Position numbers and translations under genes: made by a program
The notes under the pieces: model-generated
Database searches by the model: none
The model's input: only the letters and a program-made list of their open reading frames with translations
Told to the model about the DNA's origin: nothing
NCBI GenBank assembly: GCA_964603615.1
Contig: CAZRVU010000005.1
Span: forward strand, 17,428-81,427
Direction of reading: 5' to 3'
Length of the DNA stretch: 64,000 nt
Source of the DNA: JAAZMI01 sp964603615
Lineage (GTDB): Bacteria > Bacillota > Dethiobacteria > DTU022 > UBA8154
Part shown: piece after piece, positions 8,579-17,292 of the stretch
Layout: the number at the start of each line of letters is the position of its first letter
How positions within the stretch are numbered: the first letter of the stretch is position 1

Positions 8579-10486
8579 TTATGGAAATGGTTTTATATCG
8601 ACAATATGATAATCCTGGCCCTCGAGTTCCAGCAGGACAATCCGGCCCCCTCCAATTCCGGTTACACTAATTTCCTGGCCCTGGTATTTCCCTTCAAAAA
8701 CCACTTTTGATCCCTCTTCATCTTCCACGTAAATTTTAATGACCCGGCCAATGGGTACACGGGGATTTACTTTTAAATGATAAGCCGGTGCCGCATCCGG
8801 CTCCCGCCCCTTGCTGACGACCAGATCGACGGCATCCCCGGCTTGCACGGGTTCACCGGCTGCCGGAAATTGGGATATAATTTCACCGGAGGCAAATTCA
8901 GACGAATGTTCTTCTTCCTGGCTGTGCAAAACGAGACCATTCTGCTCCAGCCATTCCCGGGCATCAGCAAGCTGCCGGCCCTGCAAGTTACTCATGGCAA
9001 AAGGTTTTTTACCCTTGCTGATAACAACATGTATTGTATCCCCCCTTACCACTTGAAAACCTTTGCCCGGATCCTGCCGTAGAACGTAACCCGGTGTGAC
9101 CGCCTCACTGTATTCGTAACTAGGTTCCATCTCCAACCCAATATCTTTGAGCATCAGGCGGGCCTCATATTCTGCATGTTCAATTAAATGGGGAACTTCA
9201 ATGTATTCCTGCCCCAGGCTTAGAATCAGCTCAATTTCCCTTTGTTTCCTCACTTTTTTCCGCGGCAGGGGTTCCTGGGAAATGATATGCGCAGGTGGTA
9301 CCGCATCGCTGTACTCATTGCCCACAACCGTGTAGCGCAGCTCCAAAGGAACGAGCTCTTTCTCTGCCTCTTCCAAGCTTAAACCGGTCAGATCCGGAAC
9401 GATAACCTCGGGAACAAAAAGATAACTGCGCAACATTTTAAAGCCGGCAACTAGCGCCCCCAAAAGAAATAACACCAAAATCCCGTAAATAAAGATTTTC
9501 TTAGGGAATCGTTGTTTTTTCCCCGGCCTGGCAGCAAGCGTCCTTTTCCCCTGTTCCGCCTGTTCTTCCTGATATTCTACGTTTCTGCCCCCCGGCAGGG
9601 GAGGCGGGTAAGATTTCAACTTTTGTAAAAAAGAATCGCTAAATTGCTCCACTTTCTCCTCATTTTTTAACCAGTCGCGCAGATCGTCGCGAAATTCAGC
9701 GGCACTGGAATAACGCAAATTACGTTCTTTACGCGTTGCCCTCGTTACAATCAACTCCAAGGCAGGGGACAACCCCTGAACGAGGTTGCCGGGGGGAACA
9801 ATATCCTCTTGAAGATGTTTGAGGGCAATCGAAATAGGGCTTTCCCCAAAAAAGGGAACCTCCCCTGTTAACATTTCGTAGAGAACAATGCCCAGGGAAT
9901 AAATATCCGTCTTAAGATCGGCGGAGCTACCCCGCGCTTGTTCAGGCGAAGAATAATAAACCGAACCAAAAAGAGATTTTCCATAAGTGATCGTGGCATC
10001 GGTCGCTGCCCGCGCCAGGCCAAAATCGGTAACTTTGACTCTTCCCTCTGGCGTAATAATGACGTTCTGTGGTTTGATATCGCGGTGAATAACATTTTGG
10101 CCATGGGCATGGATCAGGGCATCACAGATCTGTAAGGCAATCCGCACTGCCTCCCCGGTGTTGAGGCGTTTTTCACGCAAAATAATATCTTTTAAGGTGA
10201 CCCCTTCAACAAATTCCATGATAATATAATGAAGGCCTTCTTCTTCCCCCTCGTCATAAACGTTGACGATAGCCGGATGTGTAAGTTTGGCCGCTGCTTT
10301 GGCTTCCAGTTTGAAACGGCGTAAAAAATCTTGATCGCTGGACAGGTGTTCATATAAAATTTTGACAGCCACGGGACGATTTAACCTGGTATCCATCCCC
10401 CGGTAAACCCGGGCCATGCCGCCCTCGCCCACTTTTTCTAGCACCTGGTAGCGGTTGTCCAGAATTTGGATAGGTTTCTCCCGCAC
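8579..10486 (-). CDS. prkC: Serine/threonine protein kinase with PASTA domains
   Basis: Membrane Hanks-type kinase that senses muropeptides or lipid II and controls cell wall growth and spore germination in relatives. The cytoplasmic kinase (about 10-270) has GEGGMARVYRG, catalytic Lys in VAVKIL, HRDIKPQN and DFGLARA. One membrane helix sits near residues 330-350. Three PASTA repeats follow (VPDLTGLSLEEAEKEL onward; VPHLIEHAEYEARLML; SNLQGRQLADAREWL), then a short beta-rich tail. The start is GTG at 10486, directly abutting the prpC stop, so the two are translationally coupled. Confidence 0.96.
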   Translation of the reverse strand: MREKPIQILDNRYQVLEKVGEGGMARVYRGMDTRLNRPVAVKILYEHLSSDQDFLRRFKLEAKAAAKLTHPAIVNVYDEGEEEGLHYIIMEFVEGVTLKDIILREKRLNTGEAVRIALQICDALIHAHGQNVIHRDIKPQNVIITPEGRVKVTDFGLARAATDATITYGKSLFGSVYYSSPEQARGSSADLKTDIYSLGIVLYEMLTGEVPFFGESPISIALKHLQEDIVPPGNLVQGLSPALELIVTRATRKERNLRYSSAAEFRDDLRDWLKNEEKVEQFSDSFLQKLKSYPPPLPGGRNVEYQEEQAEQGKRTLAARPGKKQRFPKKIFIYGILVLFLLGALVAGFKMLRSYLFVPEVIVPDLTGLSLEEAEKELVPLELRYTVVGNEYSDAVPPAHIISQEPLPRKKVRKQREIELILSLGQEYIEVPHLIEHAEYEARLMLKDIGLEMEPSYEYSEAVTPGYVLRQDPGKGFQVVRGDTIHVVISKGKKPFAMSNLQGRQLADAREWLEQNGLVLHSQEEEHSSEFASGEIISQFPAAGEPVQAGDAVDLVVSKGREPDAAPAYHLKVNPRVPIGRVIKIYVEDEEGSKVVFEGKYQGQEISVTGIGGGRIVLLELEGQDYHIVDIKPFP

Positions 10487-11242
10487 CTAATTTTCACCCT
10501 TTTTATTTTGAATTAACACAAAAGTAATATTATCCCAACCACCGCGGGCGTTGGCCCTGGCTAAAAGCCGGTCTGCAGCCTCCTCGAGGGGGATGCCCTG
10601 TAAAATTATCTCCTGAATTTCATGCGGCCGCAGCATATTGGTAAGCCCGTCTGTACACAACAATATGTAATCTTTTTCTTTTACCGTCGTCAAATAAAAA
10701 TCTATCTCCAGGGAGGATGAAGTTCCCAGCGCCCTTGTCAGAATATTGCGCCGGGGATGATTATAAACATCTTCCGGTGTTATCTCTTTGTTTTTAAGTA
10801 GTTCCGTGACGATAGAGTGATCTTCGGTAACCTGGGAATGGCCGGCAGCGTTAAAAAGATGTACCTGGCTATCGCCAACATGCCCGGTTAAAAATTTATT
10901 ATTGTCCAGAAAAACAGACACGGTCAGAGTTGTGCCCATCCCTTTTTGTTCCGGTTTTTGTATCTGCTGCGTGAAGATCTTTGCATTGGCTTGCAGCATA
11001 CTTTGTGTTAAAAAATCTTTTACTTTAACCTGGCTGTATAAGCGTAAATCTGCCTGGTGCGCGGCAATATTTTGTTGCAGGGTTTCAATGGCCAAAAAAC
11101 TGGCAACCTCTCCGGCCGCGTGCCCGCCCATACCGTCGGCTACGGCAAAAAATGACCGTTCGCTGGCCAAGGAAACAAAGTAAGAATCTTCATTTTTTTC
11201 ACGGATACACCCCGGATGGGACCGGACCGTGTACTCTAACAT
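10487..11242 (-). CDS. prpC: PP2C-family protein phosphatase
   Basis: Metal-dependent Ser/Thr phosphatase that reverses PrkC phosphorylation. PP2C motifs in order: REKNEDSYF, VADGMGGHAAGE, TGHVGDSQVHL, ILLCTDGLTNML and GWDNITFVLI, supplying the metal-binding Asp residues. At 251 aa it is a catalytic domain only. ATG start behind GGGGGAC. It is first in the prpC-prkC-rsgA-rpe group and has a promoter about 95 bp upstream. rlmN, often adjacent in relatives, is absent. Confidence 0.96.
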   Translation of the reverse strand: MLEYTVRSHPGCIREKNEDSYFVSLASERSFFAVADGMGGHAAGEVASFLAIETLQQNIAAHQADLRLYSQVKVKDFLTQSMLQANAKIFTQQIQKPEQKGMGTTLTVSVFLDNNKFLTGHVGDSQVHLFNAAGHSQVTEDHSIVTELLKNKEITPEDVYNHPRRNILTRALGTSSSLEIDFYLTTVKEKDYILLCTDGLTNMLRPHEIQEIILQGIPLEEAADRLLARANARGGWDNITFVLIQNKKGEN

Positions 11243-11543
11243 TTTTCGTCCCCCACAACTTTTAGCTGATCAGGCCGGTTATGCTATGCATACCGGTTAT
11301 TATTACAGGTTCTAAACACCGTCATTTCTTGGTTTTATTATAATGTCCGCTAACTTTAAAGGCAAGCTTGAAAATATTTGCTGCCCTTGTTTTCCCGGTA
11401 TAATATCTCGCCCCAAAATGTGCCCTCAACAGGCAGCCCTTTGCACTGCCCTAAACATTGACAATTTTATTGGTTTTATTAGGGGCCGGGTTCTGCCGCG
11501 CTTGCTCATTACCAATTATTAAACCATAAAACCATAAATGGGG
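11243..11543. other. Intergenic region, prpC to rsmB
   Basis: No gene is supported here. The prpC promoter is at 11337-11365. The rest is unremarkable: no hairpin with a T-run after the rsmB stop, and no ORF with an SD. Confidence 0.6.
11337..11365 (-). promoter_or_regulatory. Sigma-A type promoter of prpC-prkC-rsgA-rpe
   Basis: On the minus strand, TTGCCT (11360-11365) is 17 bp from a perfect TATAAT (11337-11342). The leader to the prpC ATG is about 90 nt. Confidence 0.7.
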
Positions 11544-12935
11544 CTACGTTTTCCTAATGCGGGCCAGGAAAAAGCCATCCAGATCGTGTTGCGCGGGCCA
11601 AAGAAAGAGCTGCCCCTTTGTTTTTTCATCGGCAGCCAGTTCCGGCGGCAAAAACGGGTAAAGCGGCACCGGTCGTGCCGGGGGACCTTCCGCCAGAAAT
11701 TCATTGACAATTTCTGTGGTTTCCTCCGGTTCAGTTGTGCAAGCACTATATAAGAGTACCCCGCCAGGCCGCAGGGCCTGGAAAGCTGTGCGCAGCAGTT
11801 GTTGCTGCAATTGTGCAAGAGAGGCGATGTCTTCCGGCCGGCGCCTCCATTTTAGATCGCCTTTGCGGCGGATGACTCCGAGCCCTGAACAGGGCACATC
11901 CAAAAGAACGCGCTGGAAAAGGCCCTGCCATTGCAACGGCAGCGAACGGGCATCAGTGTTTTCGGTTTCAACAATTTGGATTCCCTGGCGCGCGCAGGCA
12001 GCCCGCACCAATTTAAGCCGGTGCGGGTAAAGATCGGCGGCAATGATGCGGCCCTGGTTTTTCATGAGGGCAGCCAAATGTGCGGTTTTGCCCCCCGGTG
12101 CACTGCAAAGATCCAAAACCAGCTCCCCGGGCTGCGGATTCAAAAGTGTAGCTACGAGCATCGAAGATTCGCCCTGCACCTGGAAAAGGCCTTTTTGAAA
12201 GCTTTCCAGCTCAGCCAACCTACTAGTCAGGCTGATATGGAGGCCGGCGGGGGCATAACGGCATTCCCGGGATTTTGTTCCTTCTTCCAGCAAAACCTTT
12301 TGCAGTTCGTCCCGTGAAAGCCGCAAAGTATTCGTCCGGATGGTTAAAGGCGGACGACGATTGCCGGCAGAGCAGTGAGCCTCTGCAGCTTCCAATCCTA
12401 AATTATCTATCCAGCGCTGGACCATCCAATGGGGGTAAGCATGGTAAAGGGAAAGAAAGCGGGCGGGCTCCCCGGCGCGGGATGGCCAGGGCAACTTATC
12501 TTTTTCCTGACTAATTTTTCTTAAAACGGCATTGACCAACCCGGCTACCCCTTGATGGCCGTAGCGGTGAGCCAGCTTAACAGCTTCATCCACGGCTGCA
12601 GACTCCGGGATACGTTCAAGGTAAAGTAGCTGGTAAGCCCCCATTCTAAGGATATTGCGAATCCAAGGGGTAAATTTCTGTAAAGAACGGGTGGCATAAA
12701 GCGAAATAACCCAGTCCAGGGTTTGCAAACGTTGAATCACGCCGGAGACCAGTTCAGTTAATAAGGATCTTTCGGGCGGGGAAAAGGATTGCCGGGCAAG
12801 AACGCGGTTTAAAACAAGATTTAAATAAGCTTCTTTCTCTTCAACCTCTTTAAGAATCAACAGGGCGGTTTCCCTGGCGTTTGTTTCGCTTCCGGGCAAT
12901 GTATCTTTCGAAACTTTCCGTTGTGAAAAAGTCAA
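11544..12935 (-). CDS. rsmB: 16S rRNA (cytosine-967-C5) methyltransferase
   Basis: Methylates C967 of 16S rRNA using SAM. A NusB-like RNA-binding domain covers about residues 20-160; the Rossmann methyltransferase follows with DLCSAPGGKTAHL, LLDVPCSGLGVIRR and the second catalytic Cys in SACTTEPEE. TTG start at 12935, seven bases after AGAGGAGC, gives 463 aa; the frame is open to 12965 without an SD. It follows def-fmt-DUF116-yugP-DUF6391, a common Clostridia order. Confidence 0.95.
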   Translation of the reverse strand: MTFSQRKVSKDTLPGSETNARETALLILKEVEEKEAYLNLVLNRVLARQSFSPPERSLLTELVSGVIQRLQTLDWVISLYATRSLQKFTPWIRNILRMGAYQLLYLERIPESAAVDEAVKLAHRYGHQGVAGLVNAVLRKISQEKDKLPWPSRAGEPARFLSLYHAYPHWMVQRWIDNLGLEAAEAHCSAGNRRPPLTIRTNTLRLSRDELQKVLLEEGTKSRECRYAPAGLHISLTSRLAELESFQKGLFQVQGESSMLVATLLNPQPGELVLDLCSAPGGKTAHLAALMKNQGRIIAADLYPHRLKLVRAACARQGIQIVETENTDARSLPLQWQGLFQRVLLDVPCSGLGVIRRKGDLKWRRRPEDIASLAQLQQQLLRTAFQALRPGGVLLYSACTTEPEETTEIVNEFLAEGPPARPVPLYPFLPPELAADEKTKGQLFLWPAQHDLDGFFLARIRKT

Positions 12936-13077
12936 TACTTCAGCTCCTCTAATCCGGGGTGGCAAAAGTTACAGCGTAAAGTTACAGCGTGTTTCAAGTT
13001 TTGCTTTTAAAAACTAAAAGAACCTTGAAGAATTATTTGTCCGTTTGTTCCAGGCAGGGCCAGGCAACACTGGTGAG

Positions 13078-13731
13078 TTATAAGGGTTGGTAGGGCATAA
13101 GTTGGCGCGTTCGTACAAAATAACGTTGCGCCAAAGGACCAAAGCTCCAAAAACTCCGGGGCGCACTGCTTTTTTCCACACTAACAATTTCGAACCCTGC
13201 AACCTTTGTGGAGGTCGTTAGAAATTTCTGTAAAACCCGGCCCAGGTGGGGCCCCATAAATTGTGCTCCTACCAAGGCCAGCAAAATATAAAAGAAACCG
13301 AAATGGCCCATTTTCCATAAAAGAAAAATAACCAAAACAGAGGCAACCAGGTTGGCTGCCAGCATACTTGTTCCACAACGCCGGTGGATTGCCAGGTCTT
13401 TTTCTCCTCTTTGCAAGCGAGCCAGGCCGGCCCTGGCAGCCTCCTCCACCGTATAAGGATCAACGGGGCCCTGGATGATAAAACCGTTTTCCTGCCCCAA
13501 ACCGGCAATGTTTAAAGGGCCATAGTGTTCCTCAATCACATTAATTGTAGCATGTTCAAGGGCATGGTTGGCCCTAAGCCGCTGGTTAAAAGCTATTTTG
13601 AATAACTGATAAGGAATTGTAAAGATATTGAAAATAGAATAAATGGCAAATTGGAAAGGTAAAAAAAATAAATTGACCAGTAAAAATAGTACGACCGGCC
13701 AAAAAAATATCAAAAGCAAAAGGATAAGCAT
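13078..13731 (-). CDS. DUF6391-type membrane protein
   Basis: Function unknown. The 217 aa protein has an N-terminal hydrophobic stretch (about 2-45, possibly two segments), the conserved NHALEHATINVIEEHYG near residue 55, a soluble loop, and hydrophobic segments near 120-150. The ALEHAT motif is what I associate with DUF6391; its histidines resemble a possible metal site, but no activity is known to me. ATG start behind GGAGAAGGAC. It lies between yugP and rsmB. Confidence 0.75.
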   Translation of the reverse strand: MLILLLLIFFWPVVLFLLVNLFFLPFQFAIYSIFNIFTIPYQLFKIAFNQRLRANHALEHATINVIEEHYGPLNIAGLGQENGFIIQGPVDPYTVEEAARAGLARLQRGEKDLAIHRRCGTSMLAANLVASVLVIFLLWKMGHFGFFYILLALVGAQFMGPHLGRVLQKFLTTSTKVAGFEIVSVEKSSAPRSFWSFGPLAQRYFVRTRQLMPYQPL

Positions 13732-13761
13732 AGTCCTTCTCCCTAAATTATAATTTAATAA

Positions 13762-14451
13762 CTATTTCTTATTTCTTAACATGAGCAGGCGGAAAAGTTG
13801 GGCCAGGGAGACAGCCAAAGCCGCAACATAGGTTAAGGCGGCAGCGCTTAACACTTTTTTTGCCCCGGAAAGCTCCTTCCCTTGCAAGTAACCACCGTCT
13901 TCCAGGAGAACGAGCGCCCTTTTGCTGGCATTAAATTCTACAGGCAACGTAATCAGTTGAAAAATTACTGCCAAAAGAAAGAGTGCAATACCGATATCCA
14001 TGAAAAAAGCAAGGCTCCCCTGGTTGAAAAGAAATCCGATTAAAAAAAGAGGAACTGCAGCCTGGGAACCAAAACCGGCCAGGGGAACAAAAATATTGCG
14101 AACGTGCAAGGGAAGATAGTCGAGATCATGCTGCAAGGCATGGCCGACCTCATGGGCGGCGATACCTATAGCAGCCAGGGAACTGTCACCGTAGATCGGA
14201 GACGAGAGGCGAACAACCTTGGCGCGCGGGTCATAATGATCTGTCAGTTGGCCTTCCGTTTGCACGATTTTAACTTTTTCCAAACCGGCATTATCCAGCA
14301 AAAGGCGTGCCACCTGGGCCCCCGTAAGTTTGGTGGCAGGGTAAAGCTTGCTATAACGCGTATAAGCATTGCCAACCCTTCTTTGTGCGTACAAGGCGAA
14401 AAGCAATGCCGGCAACATAAATAAGACCATCCCCGAATCAAAAAACCACAT
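13762..14451 (-). CDS. yugP: Membrane zinc metallopeptidase, YugP family
   Basis: Predicted membrane-bound zinc protease. The motif HEVGHALQHDLDY (about residues 108-120) supplies an HExxH site. An N-terminal membrane segment and three C-terminal ones (about 135-155, 160-180, 205-222) surround it. The YYPATKLTG-like region reads LYPATKLTGAQVARLLL, as in the family. 229 aa is normal. The substrate is unknown. ATG start after GGGAGGTG. Confidence 0.88.
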   Translation of the reverse strand: MWFFDSGMVLFMLPALLFALYAQRRVGNAYTRYSKLYPATKLTGAQVARLLLDNAGLEKVKIVQTEGQLTDHYDPRAKVVRLSSPIYGDSSLAAIGIAAHEVGHALQHDLDYLPLHVRNIFVPLAGFGSQAAVPLFLIGFLFNQGSLAFFMDIGIALFLLAVIFQLITLPVEFNASKRALVLLEDGGYLQGKELSGAKKVLSAAALTYVAALAVSLAQLFRLLMLRNKK

Positions 14452-14493
14452 TTTCCAGACACCTCCCTTTTAATCCATACCAGTTATACCATC

Positions 14494-15270
14494 CTATTGA
14501 AGCAAAGAATCTATTGCTTTCTCCAGCATTTTAAAATCCACACGTGTATTAAAACAGGGCCCTTGTGGCCGTTCGTTGATCACGCCAACCACAGGCAAGG
14601 GAAAGGTATCTAACATCCCGCTGGAGAGATCCCTTTCACAGGCAACTGCAATAACCGCCCGCGGCCGGTGCTTCTGGACAGCCTGGCGGGCTGACGTACC
14701 CCCTGTCACCACTTCAACGCGCAACCCCCGCGCAGAGGAAAGGCAAAGAATTTCGGCCATCTGGCACTTCCCGCAGCGCCGGCAGTTTTCTGCCTGACGT
14801 GTAATTTTATAAGGGCACCCGTCATACTGCAGGCAGTGGGGCAACAATAGCAGAAGATCGCCCGCCTGTACTTTGAGCTTGGGAGCACCAACCATGACCA
14901 TCTGGTTATTCACTTCAATGAAAGAGCGCTCAATTTTTTCCCGGGCGATATGCAAAAAACGTCCTGTTTGCAACACAAAAGGATAAAGAAAAAGAAGCGT
15001 TTTATCGATAAGCCAGTGCAAGCCCGGGAAGGTACGTTTCTGCATAATAGTGAAAACAATCGCCAACAGGCCGCATAAAAAGAGTAAAGTGAAAAGAAAA
15101 GCAAACAGCACAAGCCCTAGCAGCAAACCCCGCGTGAAAAATATGCGGGGATCCAAAACAAAAATGAAAAGGTAAAAAGTTACACCCAGCAAAAGCAGGG
15201 AGACCGTCAAAAGCAGGCCTAAAAATATCCTTTTGGGGGTTTTGCTTTTTTCAAGGACGCTTTCAGCCAA
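14494..15270 (-). CDS. DUF116 family membrane protein
   Basis: Function unknown. Two membrane helices (about 15-37 and 45-75) are followed by a cytosolic DUF116 domain with a Cys-rich set: LPHCLQYDGCPYKI, then ENCRRCGKCQM, then ILCLSS and VACERDL. The CxxCxxC pattern suggests a metal or Fe-S site (inference). TTG start at 15270 overlaps the end of fmt by 8 nt. Genes of this family are commonly found between fmt and yugP in Clostridia. Confidence 0.82.
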   Translation of the reverse strand: MAESVLEKSKTPKRIFLGLLLTVSLLLLGVTFYLFIFVLDPRIFFTRGLLLGLVLFAFLFTLLFLCGLLAIVFTIMQKRTFPGLHWLIDKTLLFLYPFVLQTGRFLHIAREKIERSFIEVNNQMVMVGAPKLKVQAGDLLLLLPHCLQYDGCPYKITRQAENCRRCGKCQMAEILCLSSARGLRVEVVTGGTSARQAVQKHRPRAVIAVACERDLSSGMLDTFPLPVVGVINERPQGPCFNTRVDFKMLEKAIDSLLQ

Positions 15271-16219
15271 GTTTTTCGCCTACCTTCAACTCATAACCTT
15301 TTAAAAAATCTGCCGTGTTCATTTTTCTTTTGCCTGCAGGCTGCAGCGATAGGATTTTCAAGGGAATATCGCCGGTAGCTACAGTAAAAAAATCTTTTTC
15401 CACCCCTAGGACAACCCCGGAGGTGCTGGCCGGGAGATTACCCGCCGAAACCGCCCCGGCCGTATCGCCTGGCAGTGAAGCCTCCCAGATTTTCAAGCGT
15501 TTTTGACGATAAAACGTATAAGCACCGGGAAGGGGAACCAAAGCACGTATTTGGTTGTAGAGCTCCCCGGCCGGTCTGGACCATTGAATTTTTTCCTCCT
15601 CTTTGGTTAAAGGAGGGGCATAGGTTGCTGCCGCTTCATCCTGAGGCGATCGGGGAGCCTTCCCCAGTGCAACGAGTTCCAGGGCCTCCTTTAGCTTCAC
15701 AGCACCCAACTGCGCGAGTCGCTCCAGGAGCGATCCGCAATTTTCTCCCGGCAAAATCCTTACTTTTTCCTGCACGATAATTTCACCGGCATCTAAGCGG
15801 GCAGTCATATACAAAACAGTGACTCCCGTCATTTCCTCCCCGTGCATTAGGGCCCGCTGAACCGGTGCCGCCCCGCGGTAAGCCGGGAGCAGGGAAGGAT
15901 GTAAATTTATACACCCGAGCGGCGGAAAGCCAAGCACCTCTTCCGGCAAAAACATGCCAAAAGCAACGTTTACTAAAAGTTGAGGGGCAGTTTCCTCCAA
16001 TACAGCGTACAGTTCCTTTTTGTTCCGCGGTTGATATATTTTTAAATTACGTTTTAAAGACTCCTCTTTTACTGGTGAAAAGGCCAGTTTTTTTCCCCGG
16101 CCGGCAGGACGATCGGGCCTGGTCACCACCGCCTGCAAAAGAAAAACATCCTGCAATATTTGCAAGGCAGGAAGAGCAAAAGAACTTGTTCCCAAAAAAA
16201 GAACCTTCAATTTAGCCAA
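15263..16219 (-). CDS. fmt: Methionyl-tRNA formyltransferase
   Basis: Formylates initiator Met-tRNA with 10-formyl-THF. Key motifs: FLGTSSFALPAL, TRPDRPAGRGKKL, and the catalytic block INLHPSLLPAYRGAAPVQRA (Asn, His) with LDAGEI. The C-terminal OB-like tRNA-binding domain starts near residue 205. TTG start at 16219, seven bases after AGGGGGGTG, gives 318 aa. Downstream of def in the same direction, as usual. Confidence 0.96.
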   Translation of the reverse strand: MAKLKVLFLGTSSFALPALQILQDVFLLQAVVTRPDRPAGRGKKLAFSPVKEESLKRNLKIYQPRNKKELYAVLEETAPQLLVNVAFGMFLPEEVLGFPPLGCINLHPSLLPAYRGAAPVQRALMHGEEMTGVTVLYMTARLDAGEIIVQEKVRILPGENCGSLLERLAQLGAVKLKEALELVALGKAPRSPQDEAAATYAPPLTKEEEKIQWSRPAGELYNQIRALVPLPGAYTFYRQKRLKIWEASLPGDTAGAVSAGNLPASTSGVVLGVEKDFFTVATGDIPLKILSLQPAGKRKMNTADFLKGYELKVGEKLG

Positions 16220-16277
16220 CGATCTGCACCCCCCTGCTTCCCGGACCAAATTATGCCATTCCGATTATTTTTTTCTT

Positions 16278-16763
16278 TTACTTCTTTTTACCCGTAACAT
16301 TATTTACTTCCTCCGGGGAAAGCAACCTGATTGCTCTCTCCAGAAATAATATTCCCCGGAGATGATCGATCTCATGCTGAAAAACCCTGGCCCAAAAACC
16401 GGAGGCAGCAAGTTTTATTTTTTTCCCCCACCGGTCCTGCCCGCTAACTTTGACCTCTGCAAAACGCGGCACCTCGCCGTAAATACCTGGAAGACTCAAG
16501 CAACCCTCCAGATCGGTGATCTCGCCCGAGGAAGAAATAATTTCGGGATTGATTACCTCTAGAATCTCGTCATCTTCCCTTAAAACAATAACACTTTTGG
16601 AGATACCCACTTGCGGAGCAGCCAGACCGGCCCCGTCAGCAGCAATCATGGTCTCCTTCATATCATCCAGCAAACGGTGCAAAGGGGAAGTAAACCTGGT
16701 TACAGCCAGGGTTTTCTTTTTTAGGACAGGATCGCCGTTCCGGCGAATATTTCGCAAAGCCAT
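16278..16763 (-). CDS. def: Peptide deformylase
   Basis: Removes the N-terminal formyl group. All three family motifs are intact: GAGLAAPQVG, EGCLSLPG (zinc Cys) and QHEIDHLRG (zinc His pair and catalytic Glu). 161 aa, ATG start with GAGGAGGAAGG. A 113 bp tandem array begins about 60 bp upstream of it, so its promoter would have to lie close to or within repeated DNA. Confidence 0.96.
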   Translation of the reverse strand: MALRNIRRNGDPVLKKKTLAVTRFTSPLHRLLDDMKETMIAADGAGLAAPQVGISKSVIVLREDDEILEVINPEIISSSGEITDLEGCLSLPGIYGEVPRFAEVKVSGQDRWGKKIKLAASGFWARVFQHEIDHLRGILFLERAIRLLSPEEVNNVTGKKK

Positions 16764-16825
16764 TAACCTTCCTCCTCAGTTACCGCATCTTCACTATCCT
16801 ATTTGGTAGATTTCCCTAAGGTATT

Positions 16826-17084
16826 GTTTCATCTAGCCTTACTTTTTGCCTGCCCGGCTAGGAGCCTTAATAAGGAATTAGCTTGCAAAAGTCCGAAGAT
16901 TTCTTGGATTTTTGTGCAACTTGAACTTGCAATCCCTCGTTTCATCTAGCCTTACTTTTTGCCTGTCAGGCTAGGAGCCTTAATAAGGAATTAGCTTGCA
17001 AAAGTCCGAAGATTTCTTGGATTTTTGTGCAACTTGAACTTGCAATCCCTCGTTTCATCTAGCCTTACTTTTTGCCTGCCAGGG
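16826..17084 (-). repeat. 113-bp tandem repeat, about 2.3 units
   Basis: Copies starting GTTTCATCTAGCC occur at 16826, 16939 and 17052, so the period is exactly 113 bp. The first two units are almost identical (one visible change, CCCGG to TCAGG); the third is cut off where element R2-A begins. The unit has GCTAGGAGCC and several short inverted repeats but no ORF. With R2-A it fills the 530 bp between priA and def. Confidence 0.9.
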
Positions 17085-17291
17085 GGCGAAAAATTGTGGT
17101 GCAGCGACTTGAGCAGCGAAGCAAAGAGTTCACGGCGAAGAGTAGGCCATAAGGCGGCCCTGCCGGCAGGACGCCGGCAGCCGGCCGTGCGGCCAAGGAT
17201 GGCCGCTTGGCCGGGCAGGTCACCTGTGGCCGGAACAAAGCCGTAGAACTCTCTGAGCTGAACTTGGAGCTCACCACAACCTTTCGCCCCC
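17082..17291 (-). repeat. R2-A: 210-bp structured repeat, copy A
   Basis: Reads GGGGGCGAAAGG to TTTTTCGCCCCC on the minus strand; the ends pair into a long stem (GGGGGCGAA with TTCGCCCCC, TTGTGGTG with CACCACAA). Internal hairpins: TGAGCT/AGCTCA; GCGGCC/GGCCGC; and CTGCCGGC/GCCGGCAG around a GTCCT loop. An inverted partner of exactly the same length lies across priA. A minus-strand frame through it is not conserved in the partner (two compensating 1-nt indels), so I do not call a protein. It starts two bases after the priA stop. Could be a MITE, an RNA element, or both. Confidence 0.8.
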
Positions 17292-17292
17292 A

